This document shows positions 1 through 8,278 of a stretch of 15,735 bases of DNA, piece after piece (the stretch's first letter is position 1; every line of letters begins with the position of its first letter). The translations under genes and the position numbers were made by a program. The notes under the pieces are model-generated. The model did no database searches, was not told where the DNA came from, and was given only the letters and a program-made list of their open reading frames with translations. The stretch is taken from positions 1-15,735 of the forward strand of contig JAVCCD010000290.1 in NCBI GenBank assembly GCA_030765665.1, read 5' to 3'. Source of the stretch: Candidatus Tenebribacter mawsonii (GTDB lineage Bacteria > Cloacimonadota > Cloacimonadia > Cloacimonadales > TCS61).

Positions 1-1674
1 AGAAGACAATATGGTGTAACCAGTATGTTTGTTAGACGAGTAGATGAGTCTGGGGTTTTAGGTTATAATATTCTACAAAAACTCTGGTATCAATTTGATT
101 ATCATTTCATAAGGTATTTCCGTTGGCAATTCTTTAATGCAGAAACTCTTTCTGGATTCTTACATACTCCAAAAGCATTTATTCAATTGTTATCAAATCT
201 TATCGTAACTTTTCTTGGTTTTGGTGGAGCTTATTATCATTTTAAGAAGAACAAGCATTCCTTTGCGTATTTTTTCTCTTTTATCTTCATGGTTTCAATT
301 GCTATGGTTTTTGTAATAAATCTTTCGGATACTGAAGTTAGAGATCGTGATTATTTCTTTACAACAGCCTATAATTTTTGGACTGTGTGGATGGCTATCG
401 GTTCAATTGCTTTGATAGATCTTGTAAGAAAAAAGGGTAAGATACTGACAGGATTATTGATCGTGATAGTTCTTGCTCTACCTGCAATTAATCTTGCTTC
501 CCAATACTTTATACATGATAGATCAAGAGAATACATCGCTTTGGATTATGGACAAAATATATTAAATAGTGTTGAAGAAAATGCGATAATTTTCACAAAC
601 GGTGATAATGATACTTTTCCAGTCTGGTATGCTCAAGCAGTCTTCGATCCCGCAGCAATTGAGTATATCCCTCCCACAAAAATTAACAACAAAGATATTT
701 ACGGAAAAATGTACTTGCAAACTACAATTCCTACGAAGGAAACTAAAGTTCTAATAGCAGATGCATTGGAGTATAAAGATAATCAATGCAGCGGTATTAG
801 AAAAGATGTAACAATTGCAAATTTAAGTTTGCTTAATACTCCCTGGTATATTAAACAATTGAGAGATCATGAAGGAGTAGAATTCAATATCCCTGAAACT
901 CATATTGACCTTTGCCAGGATAACCCGAGATCAGCTCTCTACCCCAGAAGAATTTACAAAGATACTCACCTCAAAATAGTTGGAACAATTCCGGAAGATG
1001 AATTTATTGTTACCTTTAAAAAGGATGAGATCTTATATGTTAAGGATCTTGCTGTTATTCAAATAATAAAAGATAATTATGGTAAACGCCCAATTTATTT
1101 TGCTGTTACAACACCTGACCCTATTGGATTTCATTACTTCTTAAGAAATGAAGGAATGGTAAACAGACTAGTTCCCATTAAGGGCAAAGGACAATATGAT
1201 ATGGAGAGGTTAATAACGAATATTGATTCTGTTTATTCTTACCGTGGAATTATGGATGACACGATTTATAAAGACAAAAATATGAAAAGATTACTAAATA
1301 ATTATGGGGCTGCATTCATGCGTACATCAAGTTTTGCCCACGAAAAAAATGATTATGAAAATGCAATTAAGTATATGGAAAAAGCAATAGATTTTATAGA
1401 TCAAAAGAGCAGGTTTTATAAAGGACTAGCTCAAATCTACGCAGAAGCAGCATTTAATGCATTTGATTCCAAAGAAAATGAAAAGGGATTTTCTTATCTG
1501 GAAAGAGCTGTTCATTTTAACAGAACTGATAAAGAAATGATCCAATTCATCTTTCAGTCGGCAGTATATACTAACGAGATTGAAAAAGGTATTAATTTAT
1601 TTAAGAAAATTCGTAATTATCAGGATTCAGTTGAGATCGATTATTATATCTCTCAATTAAAGGAACTCCAATAA
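1..1674 (+). CDS. DUF2723 family polytopic membrane protein with helical-repeat tail (5' truncated)
   Basis: The frame is open from the first base and stops at 1672-1674, so the N-terminal part lies outside the window. The first in-frame ATG is at base 25, but the eight codons before it (RRQYGVTS) already look like family sequence, so it is probably not the start. Counting from that ATG, hydrophobic segments lie at about 51-72, 79-100, 113-133 and 140-161. The family-like motifs VRDRDYFF (105-112) and NGDNDTFPVWY (192-202) follow, then NLSLLNTPWY (266-275) in a probably extracytoplasmic part. Residues about 430-500 look like tetratricopeptide-type helical repeats. DUF2723 proteins are common in Bacteroidetes and relatives and are thought to be related to membrane glycosyltransferases of the protein O-mannosyltransferase (PMT) class; the substrate is unknown. 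It sits 23 nt before uvrA, probably by operon chance. Family is fairly sure, function is not. Confidence 0.8.
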   Translation, partial: RRQYGVTSMFVRRVDESGVLGYNILQKLWYQFDYHFIRYFRWQFFNAETLSGFLHTPKAFIQLLSNLIVTFLGFGGAYYHFKKNKHSFAYFFSFIFMVSIAMVFVINLSDTEVRDRDYFFTTAYNFWTVWMAIGSIALIDLVRKKGKILTGLLIVIVLALPAINLASQYFIHDRSREYIALDYGQNILNSVEENAIIFTNGDNDTFPVWYAQAVFDPAAIEYIPPTKINNKDIYGKMYLQTTIPTKETKVLIADALEYKDNQCSGIRKDVTIANLSLLNTPWYIKQLRDHEGVEFNIPETHIDLCQDNPRSALYPRRIYKDTHLKIVGTIPEDEFIVTFKKDEILYVKDLAVIQIIKDNYGKRPIYFAVTTPDPIGFHYFLRNEGMVNRLVPIKGKGQYDMERLITNIDSVYSYRGIMDDTIYKDKNMKRLLNNYGAAFMRTSSFAHEKNDYENAIKYMEKAIDFIDQKSRFYKGLAQIYAEAAFNAFDSKENEKGFSYLERAVHFNRTDKEMIQFIFQSAVYTNEIEKGINLFKKIRNYQDSVEIDYYISQLKELQ

Positions 1675-1697
1675 ACATTGAACATGATGAGAAATAG

Positions 1698-4520
1698 ATG
1701 AAAACAGAAATTTATATCAAAGGTGCACGTGAACATAACCTCAAGAACATAGATATTAGAATTCCCAGAAACAAGCTTGTAATTGTAACGGGTGTTTCCG
1801 GTTCCGGTAAATCATCACTTGCTTTCGATACGCTATATGCCGAAGGACAGCGAAGATATGTAGAATCACTCTCAGCATATGCACGTCAATTCTTAGGACA
1901 AATGGAGAAACCTAAAGTAGATTATATTGAAGGTCTTTCACCCGCAATTTCAATTGAGCAAAAAGCAACGAGTAAAAATCCTCGTTCGACAGTTGGAACA
2001 GTAACAGAGATTTATGATTATTTAAGAATTTTGTACGCTCGTGTTGGGAAACAATTCTGCTATAAATGTGGAAAAAGAGTAGGCTCTCAAACTGTTGACC
2101 AATTGGTAGATCATATTCTAGAAAATCCTACAAAAACTCGCTTACAAATACTTGCTCCAATTGTTCAAAACAGAAAAGGCGAACATAAAGATGAACTTGA
2201 AGAAGCCAGAAACGAGGGTTTCGTTCGTGTAAAGATAAATGGGATCATGCGCCAACTTAGCGAAGAGATAAATCTTGATAAAAAGAGTAAACATAATATC
2301 GATATTATTGTCGATAGAATTGTTCTGAAAGATAATATACGTTCAAGATTGCTTGATTCGGTTGAAACTGCATTGAAACTTACAAATGGGTTTATCAAAG
2401 TTGAATATATCGATGAAGATAGAACAGAAAATCTATCCGAATCAAATTCATGTTCAACTTGTGGAATTGGTTACCCAGAGTTAACTCCACAACATTTTTC
2501 TTTTAATAGTCCTATAGGAATGTGCAAGTCTTGTAATGGACTTGGTACTAAAATGGAATTTGATCCTAACTTAATAATTCCTGACAAATCGCTTTCTATA
2601 ATGCAAGGTGCAGTAGCAATTTGGGGAATCTTAAATAAGAAAAAAAACAGCTGGCACCTAAAAAAACTTCGAGCAATTTCAAAAGAATATGGTTTTTCGC
2701 TAAATGATCCATGGGAAGAACTTTCCTTAACAGTAAAGGATCTCTTACTATTTGGTTCACGAGGGCAAAAAATAAAATTTGAGTGGAGTTCTAAAAGTGG
2801 CTCAGGTTCATTTTTGTCTTCATTTGAAGGTATCATCCCAGTTTTCTCTCGCAGAATGTCTGAAACTAAATCTGAATACATGCGAAAATATTACATTAAA
2901 TATATTGGAAATAAAGTATGTACCGATTGTGATGGAAAAAAGCTTCGCAAGGAAAGCCTGGCTGTTAAGATTGCTGAAAAATCTATTGATGAGATTTCAA
3001 CAATGTCAATTACAAATGCAATAGAATTCTTCAATAATCTGAAACTTGAAGGGAATGATAAGCTGATTGCTGAAGAAGTTCTAAAAGAGATTAACAATCG
3101 CCTATCATTTCTAGTTAATGTTGGTCTGCACTATCTAGCTTTAGATAGGAAGGCTCCCACTCTATCTGGTGGTGAATCGCAAAGGATAAGGCTTGCAAGT
3201 CAGATTGGCAGTAGTCTTGTAGGAGTAATGTATATTTTAGATGAACCGACTATAGGTCTTCATCAACGAGACAATCAACGACTTATCAATATGCTGATTC
3301 ATTTGAGAGACATAGGAAATACTGTAATCATAGTTGAGCATGACGAACAGATGATACGAACCGCTGATCAAATAATTGATATTGGACCTAATGCAGGAAT
3401 TTACGGTGGAGAGATTATTTTTCAAGGCAATATTGAGCAACTTCTAAGATCAAAAAAATCTATGACCGGAAAATATCTATCAGGAAGATTAACGATTGAG
3501 AAGCCAAAAGAAAGATTGAAACCAGATAAACGGATGTTGAAAATCTTTGGGGCGTTACAGAATAATCTTAAAAATATAGATGTAGAAATACCAGTTGGTT
3601 CATTCACTTGTGTTACAGGTGTTTCGGGTTCTGGTAAAAGTTCTCTTGTAAACCAGATTTTATACCCTGCAATGGCAAACAAACTCAATAATTCCAACAG
3701 AAAACTAGGCTCTTTTGATAAGATTTCTGGTTTTGAGCATTTCGATAAAGTTATCAATATTGATCAACAACCTATTGGAAGAACTCCTCGTTCAAACCCC
3801 GCAACTTACACAAAATTATTTGATCCTATCAGAAATCTCTTTTCTCAAACACCATCTGCAAAATTACGAGGTTATAAACCTGGAAGATTTTCCTTCAATG
3901 TAAAAGGTGGCAGATGTGAAGCTTGCGGAGGAGGAGGTGTACGGCAAATCGAGATGCACTTCTTACCTGATATTTATGTAAAATGTGAAGTATGTAATGG
4001 GACACGTTATAATAGAGAAACTTTAGCTGTAAAATTTAAAGGAAAAAGTATTGCAGAAGTTCTTGAAATGGATGTTCAGGAAGCAACTCAATTATTTAGT
4101 AAAGTTCCAAAAATATTTAAAGTCCTTCAAACTCTTAATGAAGTTGGATTGGAATATGTTAAGCTAGGACAGGCATCCACGACGCTATCCGGTGGAGAAG
4201 CTCAACGGATTAAACTCTCACGTGAATTGAGTAAGACAAGCACTGGTAAAACATTGTACATATTAGATGAACCTACTACCGGATTACATTTCGAAGATAT
4301 AAAGAAATTGTTAAAAGTTCTTCAAAGGTTAGTTTCCATGGGTAATACAGTAATTGTTATAGAACATAATTTAGATGTGATAAAATGTGCTGATCACATA
4401 ATTGATTTGGGGCCCGAAGGGGGTGATGAAGGTGGGAAAGTCGTTGCCAAGGGTACTCCCGAAGAAATTGCAAAGATCAAAAAATCATTTACCGGCAACT
4501 TTTTGAAGGAAATATTATAG
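1698..4520 (+). CDS. uvrA: UvrA, excinuclease ABC subunit A
   Basis: This is the DNA damage recognition ATPase of nucleotide excision repair. As a dimer it scans DNA with UvrB and loads UvrB at lesions before UvrC incises. The 940 residues match the usual family length. Both ABC halves are complete: Walker A GVSGSGKSS at 32-40 and 641-649, signature LSGGESQ at 489-495 and LSGGEAQ at 830-836, and Walker B YILDEP at 512-517 and 854-859. The zinc modules are visible as CxxC pairs at 252/255 with 276/279 and at 740/743 with 763/766; further CxxC pairs lie at 121/124 and 408/411. The ATG at 1698 is chosen because the conserved opening IYIKGAREHNLKNID follows at once; the ribosome binding site (GATGAGA) is weak. 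The stop codon overlaps the dapD ribosome binding site. No SOS box was recognised upstream, and the gene seems to be read through from its neighbour. Confidence 0.98.
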   Translation: MKTEIYIKGAREHNLKNIDIRIPRNKLVIVTGVSGSGKSSLAFDTLYAEGQRRYVESLSAYARQFLGQMEKPKVDYIEGLSPAISIEQKATSKNPRSTVGTVTEIYDYLRILYARVGKQFCYKCGKRVGSQTVDQLVDHILENPTKTRLQILAPIVQNRKGEHKDELEEARNEGFVRVKINGIMRQLSEEINLDKKSKHNIDIIVDRIVLKDNIRSRLLDSVETALKLTNGFIKVEYIDEDRTENLSESNSCSTCGIGYPELTPQHFSFNSPIGMCKSCNGLGTKMEFDPNLIIPDKSLSIMQGAVAIWGILNKKKNSWHLKKLRAISKEYGFSLNDPWEELSLTVKDLLLFGSRGQKIKFEWSSKSGSGSFLSSFEGIIPVFSRRMSETKSEYMRKYYIKYIGNKVCTDCDGKKLRKESLAVKIAEKSIDEISTMSITNAIEFFNNLKLEGNDKLIAEEVLKEINNRLSFLVNVGLHYLALDRKAPTLSGGESQRIRLASQIGSSLVGVMYILDEPTIGLHQRDNQRLINMLIHLRDIGNTVIIVEHDEQMIRTADQIIDIGPNAGIYGGEIIFQGNIEQLLRSKKSMTGKYLSGRLTIEKPKERLKPDKRMLKIFGALQNNLKNIDVEIPVGSFTCVTGVSGSGKSSLVNQILYPAMANKLNNSNRKLGSFDKISGFEHFDKVINIDQQPIGRTPRSNPATYTKLFDPIRNLFSQTPSAKLRGYKPGRFSFNVKGGRCEACGGGGVRQIEMHFLPDIYVKCEVCNGTRYNRETLAVKFKGKSIAEVLEMDVQEATQLFSKVPKIFKVLQTLNEVGLEYVKLGQASTTLSGGEAQRIKLSRELSKTSTGKTLYILDEPTTGLHFEDIKKLLKVLQRLVSMGNTVIVIEHNLDVIKCADHIIDLGPEGGDEGGKVVAKGTPEEIAKIKKSFTGNFLKEIL

Positions 4521-4523
4521 GAG
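4519..4523 (+). promoter_or_regulatory. dapD ribosome binding site overlapping the uvrA stop
   Basis: AGGAG lies 6 nt before the dapD ATG. Its first two bases are the last two of the uvrA TAG stop codon. Ribosomes ending uvrA are therefore placed on the dapD start, which suggests translational coupling. Confidence 0.7.
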
Positions 4524-4529
4524 TATATT

Positions 4530-5327
4530 ATGAAATTAAAATCCCAAATACTTGAATTATATAACAAAATCGAATTTTCAGAAAGTGATAAGAAACTATT
4601 TATAGAATTCAGAGATGGACTGAACTCTGGCAAAATAAGGGCTGCAGAGAAAATCGATGGTAAATGGGTGACAAATGATTGGGTAAAAAAAGGTATTCTT
4701 GCAGGTTTTAAAATGGGTAAAATTGTACAATTTGGTTCATTCATGGATAAAGATACATTCCCCATACAAGATCTCACAAACAGAAAAAATGTAAGACTTG
4801 TTCCGGGAGGATCTTCTGTACGTGAAGGTGCTCACATTGGCTTGAATGTAATTATGATGCCTCCAATGTATATAAATGTTGGTGCATTTATAGATGAAGG
4901 TTCTATGATAGATTCTCACGCTCTTGTAGGCACATGTGCTCAAATTGGAAAGAATGTGCATCTAAGTGCTGCCTCACAAATTGGAGGTGTTTTAGAACCA
5001 ATTAGTGCAAATCCTGTCATAATTGAAGACAATGTTTTTATTGGTGGTAATTGTGGAATTTATGAGAGTGTAATCGTTGAGCAAAATGCAATTATTGCAG
5101 CTGGGGTTACAATAACGGGAGGTACACCAATTTTTGATGCTGTGAATAATCAATTCCTAAAAAAAGATGAGAACAATTCATTACATATTCCAGCAGGAGC
5201 TGTAGTTGTTCCCGGAACACGTAAGATGAAAAGTAATGATGATTTTTCGATTTATTGCCCCATCATTATCAAATATAGGGATGAAAAAAGCGACAGATCG
5301 GTAACTTTAGAAGAAGCATTGAGATGA
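4530..5327 (+). CDS. dapD: DapD, 2,3,4,5-tetrahydropyridine-2,6-dicarboxylate N-succinyltransferase
   Basis: The enzyme transfers succinyl from succinyl-CoA to tetrahydrodipicolinate, giving N-succinyl-2-amino-6-ketopimelate in the succinylase branch of diaminopimelate and lysine synthesis in the cytoplasm. The 265 residues are close to the E. coli length. The N-terminal helical part carries AEKIDGKWVT (39-48), nearly identical to E. coli DapD. A left-handed beta-helix of hexapeptide repeats spans about 95-235, with VDEG-type IDEGSMID (121-128), CAQIGKNVHLS (136-146), IGGVLEP (151-157) and IIEDNVFIG (164-172). The tail PAGAVVVPG (221-229) and IYCPIIIK (241-248) matches the family. The acetylase-pathway enzyme DapH is also a hexapeptide protein, but the N-terminal domain and these motifs favour DapD. 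The next gene starts inside the stop codon and is a plausible partner enzyme. Confidence 0.95.
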   Translation: MKLKSQILELYNKIEFSESDKKLFIEFRDGLNSGKIRAAEKIDGKWVTNDWVKKGILAGFKMGKIVQFGSFMDKDTFPIQDLTNRKNVRLVPGGSSVREGAHIGLNVIMMPPMYINVGAFIDEGSMIDSHALVGTCAQIGKNVHLSAASQIGGVLEPISANPVIIEDNVFIGGNCGIYESVIVEQNAIIAAGVTITGGTPIFDAVNNQFLKKDENNSLHIPAGAVVVPGTRKMKSNDDFSIYCPIIIKYRDEKSDRSVTLEEALR

Positions 5328-6454
5328 AATCTATAAAATATGCAAATCGGATAGATAAAATTGAAAAATCTGAATTGCGTAAGATATTTGATAAAGCTCC
5401 ATCAAAATCTATAAATCTCGGTTTAGGAGAGATACAATTTCCAACTCCAAAAATTATCTCAGATAAAGCCATTGATGTAATTAAACAACAGAACATCCGA
5501 TATACACCTAATGCCGGATTACCTGATTTACAAAAAGCAATTACAAATTATTATAATATAAAATTAAATGGTAATGTCTGCGTTACAACCGGGGCTGAAG
5601 AAGCCATTTTTGCATCACTTTTTAGTTTTGTAAATCCGGGTGATGAGGTATTAATTGCCAATCCTACTTACATAGCGTATAAAACTATCATCAAGATGTT
5701 AGATGCAATAGTAGTAGAATTTGACCTGAATCCAGAATTAGGTTTTAAATTAAATCAAAACGACTTTTCAAGTAAAATCACATCCAAAACAAAAGTATTA
5801 CTATTAAATAATCCATCAAATCCCACAGGTAAATGTTTTTCGGAAGATGAGGTGAATTTCATGATATCCAAATGTATAGACAATAATATTCTTATTATTG
5901 TGGATGAAATTTATCGAGAATTATTCATAAAATATAAACCAATGTCTTTTCTGGAGAAAAGAGGAAAGATCATTGTGATCTCAGGTTTATCTAAATCTCA
6001 CTGTATGAGCGGTTGGAGGATCGGGTGGGCTGCATCTATCGATCCTGATTTGATTAAACCAATTATTGTTTCTCATCAATATATTTGCACTTGTGCTCCA
6101 CATATTTCACAAGAAATAGCAGTTACTGCATTATCTAGAAAAGGAATGATTGCTCAAAATAAAATACGAAAGGAACTTATTGCAAATAGAGATTTTGTAC
6201 TCGATCAATTCAAGCATTTCCTACCAGATATTTCCGTTCTTAAAAATACCTCTTCCCCATATTTATTTTTTAACGTTGCTGTTGATGACATAACCTTTAC
6301 AAATGAGATGCTAAAGCAAGGATTAATAGTTATGCCAGGAAGTATATTTGGCTCAAATGGTAAACAATGGATTAGATTAAATTATGCTCTAAATAAAAAA
6401 AAACTTGCCAAAGGTATAGATATTATTAAATCTATTAATATAAATAATATTTAA
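5324..6454 (+). CDS. class I/II PLP-dependent aminotransferase, possibly N-succinyldiaminopimelate aminotransferase
   Basis: This is a fold-type I aminotransferase of the aspartate aminotransferase superfamily, 376 residues. Visible landmarks are the ligand loop TTGAEEA (88-94), NNPSNPTG (162-169) with N166, VDEIY (193-197) with D194 for the pyridine nitrogen, SGLSKSH (220-226) with the Schiff-base lysine K224, the phosphate-binding R232 in GWRIGW, and R351 in WIRLNYAL for the substrate carboxylate. The start ATG overlaps the dapD stop as ATGA with no strong ribosome binding site of its own, so translation by reinitiation is likely. Family and catalytic ability are clear. The assignment to the DapC step, directly after DapD, is inferred from context; these enzymes are broad and it could act on other amino acids. 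Confidence 0.85.
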   Translation: MKSIKYANRIDKIEKSELRKIFDKAPSKSINLGLGEIQFPTPKIISDKAIDVIKQQNIRYTPNAGLPDLQKAITNYYNIKLNGNVCVTTGAEEAIFASLFSFVNPGDEVLIANPTYIAYKTIIKMLDAIVVEFDLNPELGFKLNQNDFSSKITSKTKVLLLNNPSNPTGKCFSEDEVNFMISKCIDNNILIIVDEIYRELFIKYKPMSFLEKRGKIIVISGLSKSHCMSGWRIGWAASIDPDLIKPIIVSHQYICTCAPHISQEIAVTALSRKGMIAQNKIRKELIANRDFVLDQFKHFLPDISVLKNTSSPYLFFNVAVDDITFTNEMLKQGLIVMPGSIFGSNGKQWIRLNYALNKKKLAKGIDIIKSININNI

Positions 6455-6474
6455 TTTTTTAGTTTTTAAAAAAC

Positions 6475-6480
6475 AGGAGG
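6475..6480 (+). promoter_or_regulatory. strong ribosome binding site of the diguanylate cyclase
   Basis: AGGAGG, a full match to the anti-Shine-Dalgarno core, lies 7 nt before the ATG at 6488. It is among the strongest in the window and fixes the start. The 33 nt gap before the gene is otherwise almost all A and T. Confidence 0.75.
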
Positions 6481-6487
6481 GGATTGT

Positions 6488-7999
6488 ATGAAGTTCTTAT
6501 GCATTATGTTAATGCTAACTACAATTACTCTCTCTCTTATAGCATCAACACAAATTGATAGTTTAGAAAGTAAACTAAACGTAGTTGTAGCTGAAGAAAA
6601 GATAAAAGTTCTTAATGCACTTTCACAAGAATATTTGTTCATTGCACCTAAGCAAACAATTATTTATAGTGTTCAAGCTGTAGAATTGGCAATAACATTT
6701 AATGACGACATTAACAAACGCAAAGCGTATAATAATTGTGCAAATGCTTATGCAATTCTAAAAGATTATAATAATTCAACCCGCTGTTTAGAAATGGCAT
6801 TGAGTACAAGTGAAATAATTGGTGAAGTAGAATTAATCCTTTTCGATATTTATAGAATTGCCGATGTTTACAGCAGTAGTAAAAATCATACCAAATCAAT
6901 TGAATTTTACAATAAAGCACTTAAAATTAATGAAATAATGAATAACCGAAGTGAGGTTGCCCTTGCTTTAAACCGAATAGGGTTGGAATATAAAAAAGCA
7001 GGTCAGTATAAAAAGGCTTCCGAGTTTTTTATTAGAGCGCTAAAATTTGAAGAAGAGAATGTTCGTGTCCTCATGCGTGATGAATACAAGCAGATATCTG
7101 AATTTTATGCAACTCGTGGAGAAGGTGAAAAAGCCCTAGAATATCACAAACTCTTTACTTCAATCAGTGATACAATAGCAAGTGCTGAGCGTTCCCAAAA
7201 AATTAGTGATATGCAAAATCTTTACGAAGAAGAACAAAGGAAACGTAAGATCGAGTTACTCCAAAAAGAAAAAGAGAATCGAAATTTAGAGATCATAAAT
7301 AATTCAGCACAAATCCAATCACAGAAATTCACTCAAAAAGTTCTTATCTTTGGATTTTTATCTTCTGTAATCTTCTTTATTGTAGCCTCATATTTTGCTT
7401 ATACAAGTAAAAAGAAATCTAAAGATTTAGAAATCGTAAACGCTAAACTTGAACAAATTGCAAAAACAGACCCGTTAACCGATCTTTCAAATCGTCGAGA
7501 TATGATAGAAAAAATTGTTCATGAGCAAAAACGTTTTGGTAGGAATGGAAAATCATTTGTTCTAGTAATGGCAGATATTGATGATTTTAAAAAAATCAAC
7601 GATGAAAATGGACATGATTGCGGTGATTTTATTCTTGAATCATTAGCAAAACAAATGAGGTCTACAGTACGTAAGCAAGACCTTACCGGACGTTGGGGTG
7701 GTGAAGAATTTCTTATGCTTTTACCAGAAACAGAGATTGAAGGTGGTGTTTTTTTAGCTGATAAACTTCGAAAGGACATAGAAGCGACTTCATATGTTTT
7801 CAATGAAATCAAATTGGAATTGACAATGACATTTGGCGTAAGTGTTTATGATAGACCAATGAACATTGATAAATGTATAAAAATGGCAGATGAAGCGCTG
7901 TATAAAGGGAAAGAGCAAGGTAAGAATTGTGTTATCATGACAAAACCAAAAGAAAAACCAATACTCAGCAGAATTAATAGATCAATTGAATCAGGATAA
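6488..7999 (+). CDS. membrane-anchored TPR-GGDEF diguanylate cyclase
   Basis: The protein is predicted to make cyclic di-GMP from two GTP. Order of parts in 503 residues: an N-terminal hydrophobic signal sequence (1-20), tetratricopeptide-like helical repeats (about 40-230), a charged coiled coil (about 232-275), one membrane span (about 283-305) and a C-terminal GGDEF domain (about 322-485). The repeats would lie outside the cytoplasmic membrane and the catalytic domain inside, so it looks like a one-protein sensor. The active-site motif GGEEF is intact at 404-408, with the metal-site aspartate region ADIDD at 362-366. An inhibitory I-site RxxD (RKQD, 395-398) sits exactly five residues before GGEEF, so product feedback inhibition is expected. 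The ligand of the repeats is unknown. The last 15-20 residues lie beyond the domain, and a reading frame open across this end raises the possibility of a frameshift (see findings). Confidence 0.93.
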   Translation: MKFLCIMLMLTTITLSLIASTQIDSLESKLNVVVAEEKIKVLNALSQEYLFIAPKQTIIYSVQAVELAITFNDDINKRKAYNNCANAYAILKDYNNSTRCLEMALSTSEIIGEVELILFDIYRIADVYSSSKNHTKSIEFYNKALKINEIMNNRSEVALALNRIGLEYKKAGQYKKASEFFIRALKFEEENVRVLMRDEYKQISEFYATRGEGEKALEYHKLFTSISDTIASAERSQKISDMQNLYEEEQRKRKIELLQKEKENRNLEIINNSAQIQSQKFTQKVLIFGFLSSVIFFIVASYFAYTSKKKSKDLEIVNAKLEQIAKTDPLTDLSNRRDMIEKIVHEQKRFGRNGKSFVLVMADIDDFKKINDENGHDCGDFILESLAKQMRSTVRKQDLTGRWGGEEFLMLLPETEIEGGVFLADKLRKDIEATSYVFNEIKLELTMTFGVSVYDRPMNIDKCIKMADEALYKGKEQGKNCVIMTKPKEKPILSRINRSIESG

Positions 8000-8270
8000 T
8001 AATCGTGGTGATAGAAAATACAAAATATTTAGCTCTGATGATATCGATTATTTACAATCTTCATTAGCTGATGCAACAGATATTGAGCGATTAGAGATTC
8101 ATGAGGGATCCCCATTATCTTCATCTTTGCTACAACCGGAAATTAGACACATCAAACTTAAAGTAAAAATTAATACAAGAATTATAATTCTTTTTAATTT
8201 TTACTACCTAATTTATTTGAATGCAAGAGAATTTTGCGAATCTCTAATTATTTATCAAATATATTTTTAA
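7986..8270 (+). CDS. doubtful small hypothetical frame
   Basis: A 94-codon frame starts at a TTG inside the end of the diguanylate cyclase gene and has no clear ribosome binding site. The same frame is open back to 7941. Residues about 10-55 are charged and look protein-like (KYKIFSSDDIDYLQSS, then DIERLEIHEG). The part after about residue 60 is dominated by I, L, F and Y from AT-rich sequence and runs through the inverted repeat, which suggests non-coding DNA. I recognise no family. It may be a chance frame, the remnant of a gene, or a tail of the cyclase separated by a frameshift. Confidence 0.15.
   Translation: MNQDNNRGDRKYKIFSSDDIDYLQSSLADATDIERLEIHEGSPLSSSLLQPEIRHIKLKVKINTRIIILFNFYYLIYLNAREFCESLIIYQIYF
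8162..8205. terminator. long AT-rich inverted repeat, possible bidirectional terminator
   Basis: A perfect 12 bp stem pairs 8162-8173 with 8194-8205 (AGTAAAAATTAA and its complement). Nested within is a 16 bp palindrome at 8177-8192 (AAGAATTATAATTCTT). The element lies between two convergent genes, where a terminator for both strands is expected. The stem has almost no GC and no clean T-run follows it, so it is not a classical intrinsic terminator. Confidence 0.4.
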
Positions 8271-8278
8271 CTACTGTT

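Noticed and set aside
2471..2881. Antisense 136-codon frame inside uvrA
   Set aside because: It lies fully opposite a strongly conserved part of uvrA, and its product has no recognisable domain; it is a shadow frame.
4394..4777. Antisense 127-codon frame across the uvrA-dapD junction
   Set aside because: Both sense genes are unmistakable here, and the antisense product looks like random hydrophobic sequence.
4530..5327. DapH (tetrahydrodipicolinate N-acetyltransferase) as an alternative for dapD
   Set aside because: The N-terminal AEKIDGKWVT and the IGKNVHLS / IGGVLEP segments match succinyltransferase DapD.
6455..6473. TTTTTTA / TAAAAAA hairpin between the aminotransferase and the cyclase
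   Set aside because: It is seven pairs of A and T only, weak as a terminator and expected by chance in AT-rich spacer sequence.
8090..8248. 11 bp inverted repeat ATTAGAGATTC (8090-8100) with its complement at 8238-8248
   Set aside because: The arms are 137 nt apart and short for AT-rich DNA; no mobile-element gene or target duplication accompanies them.
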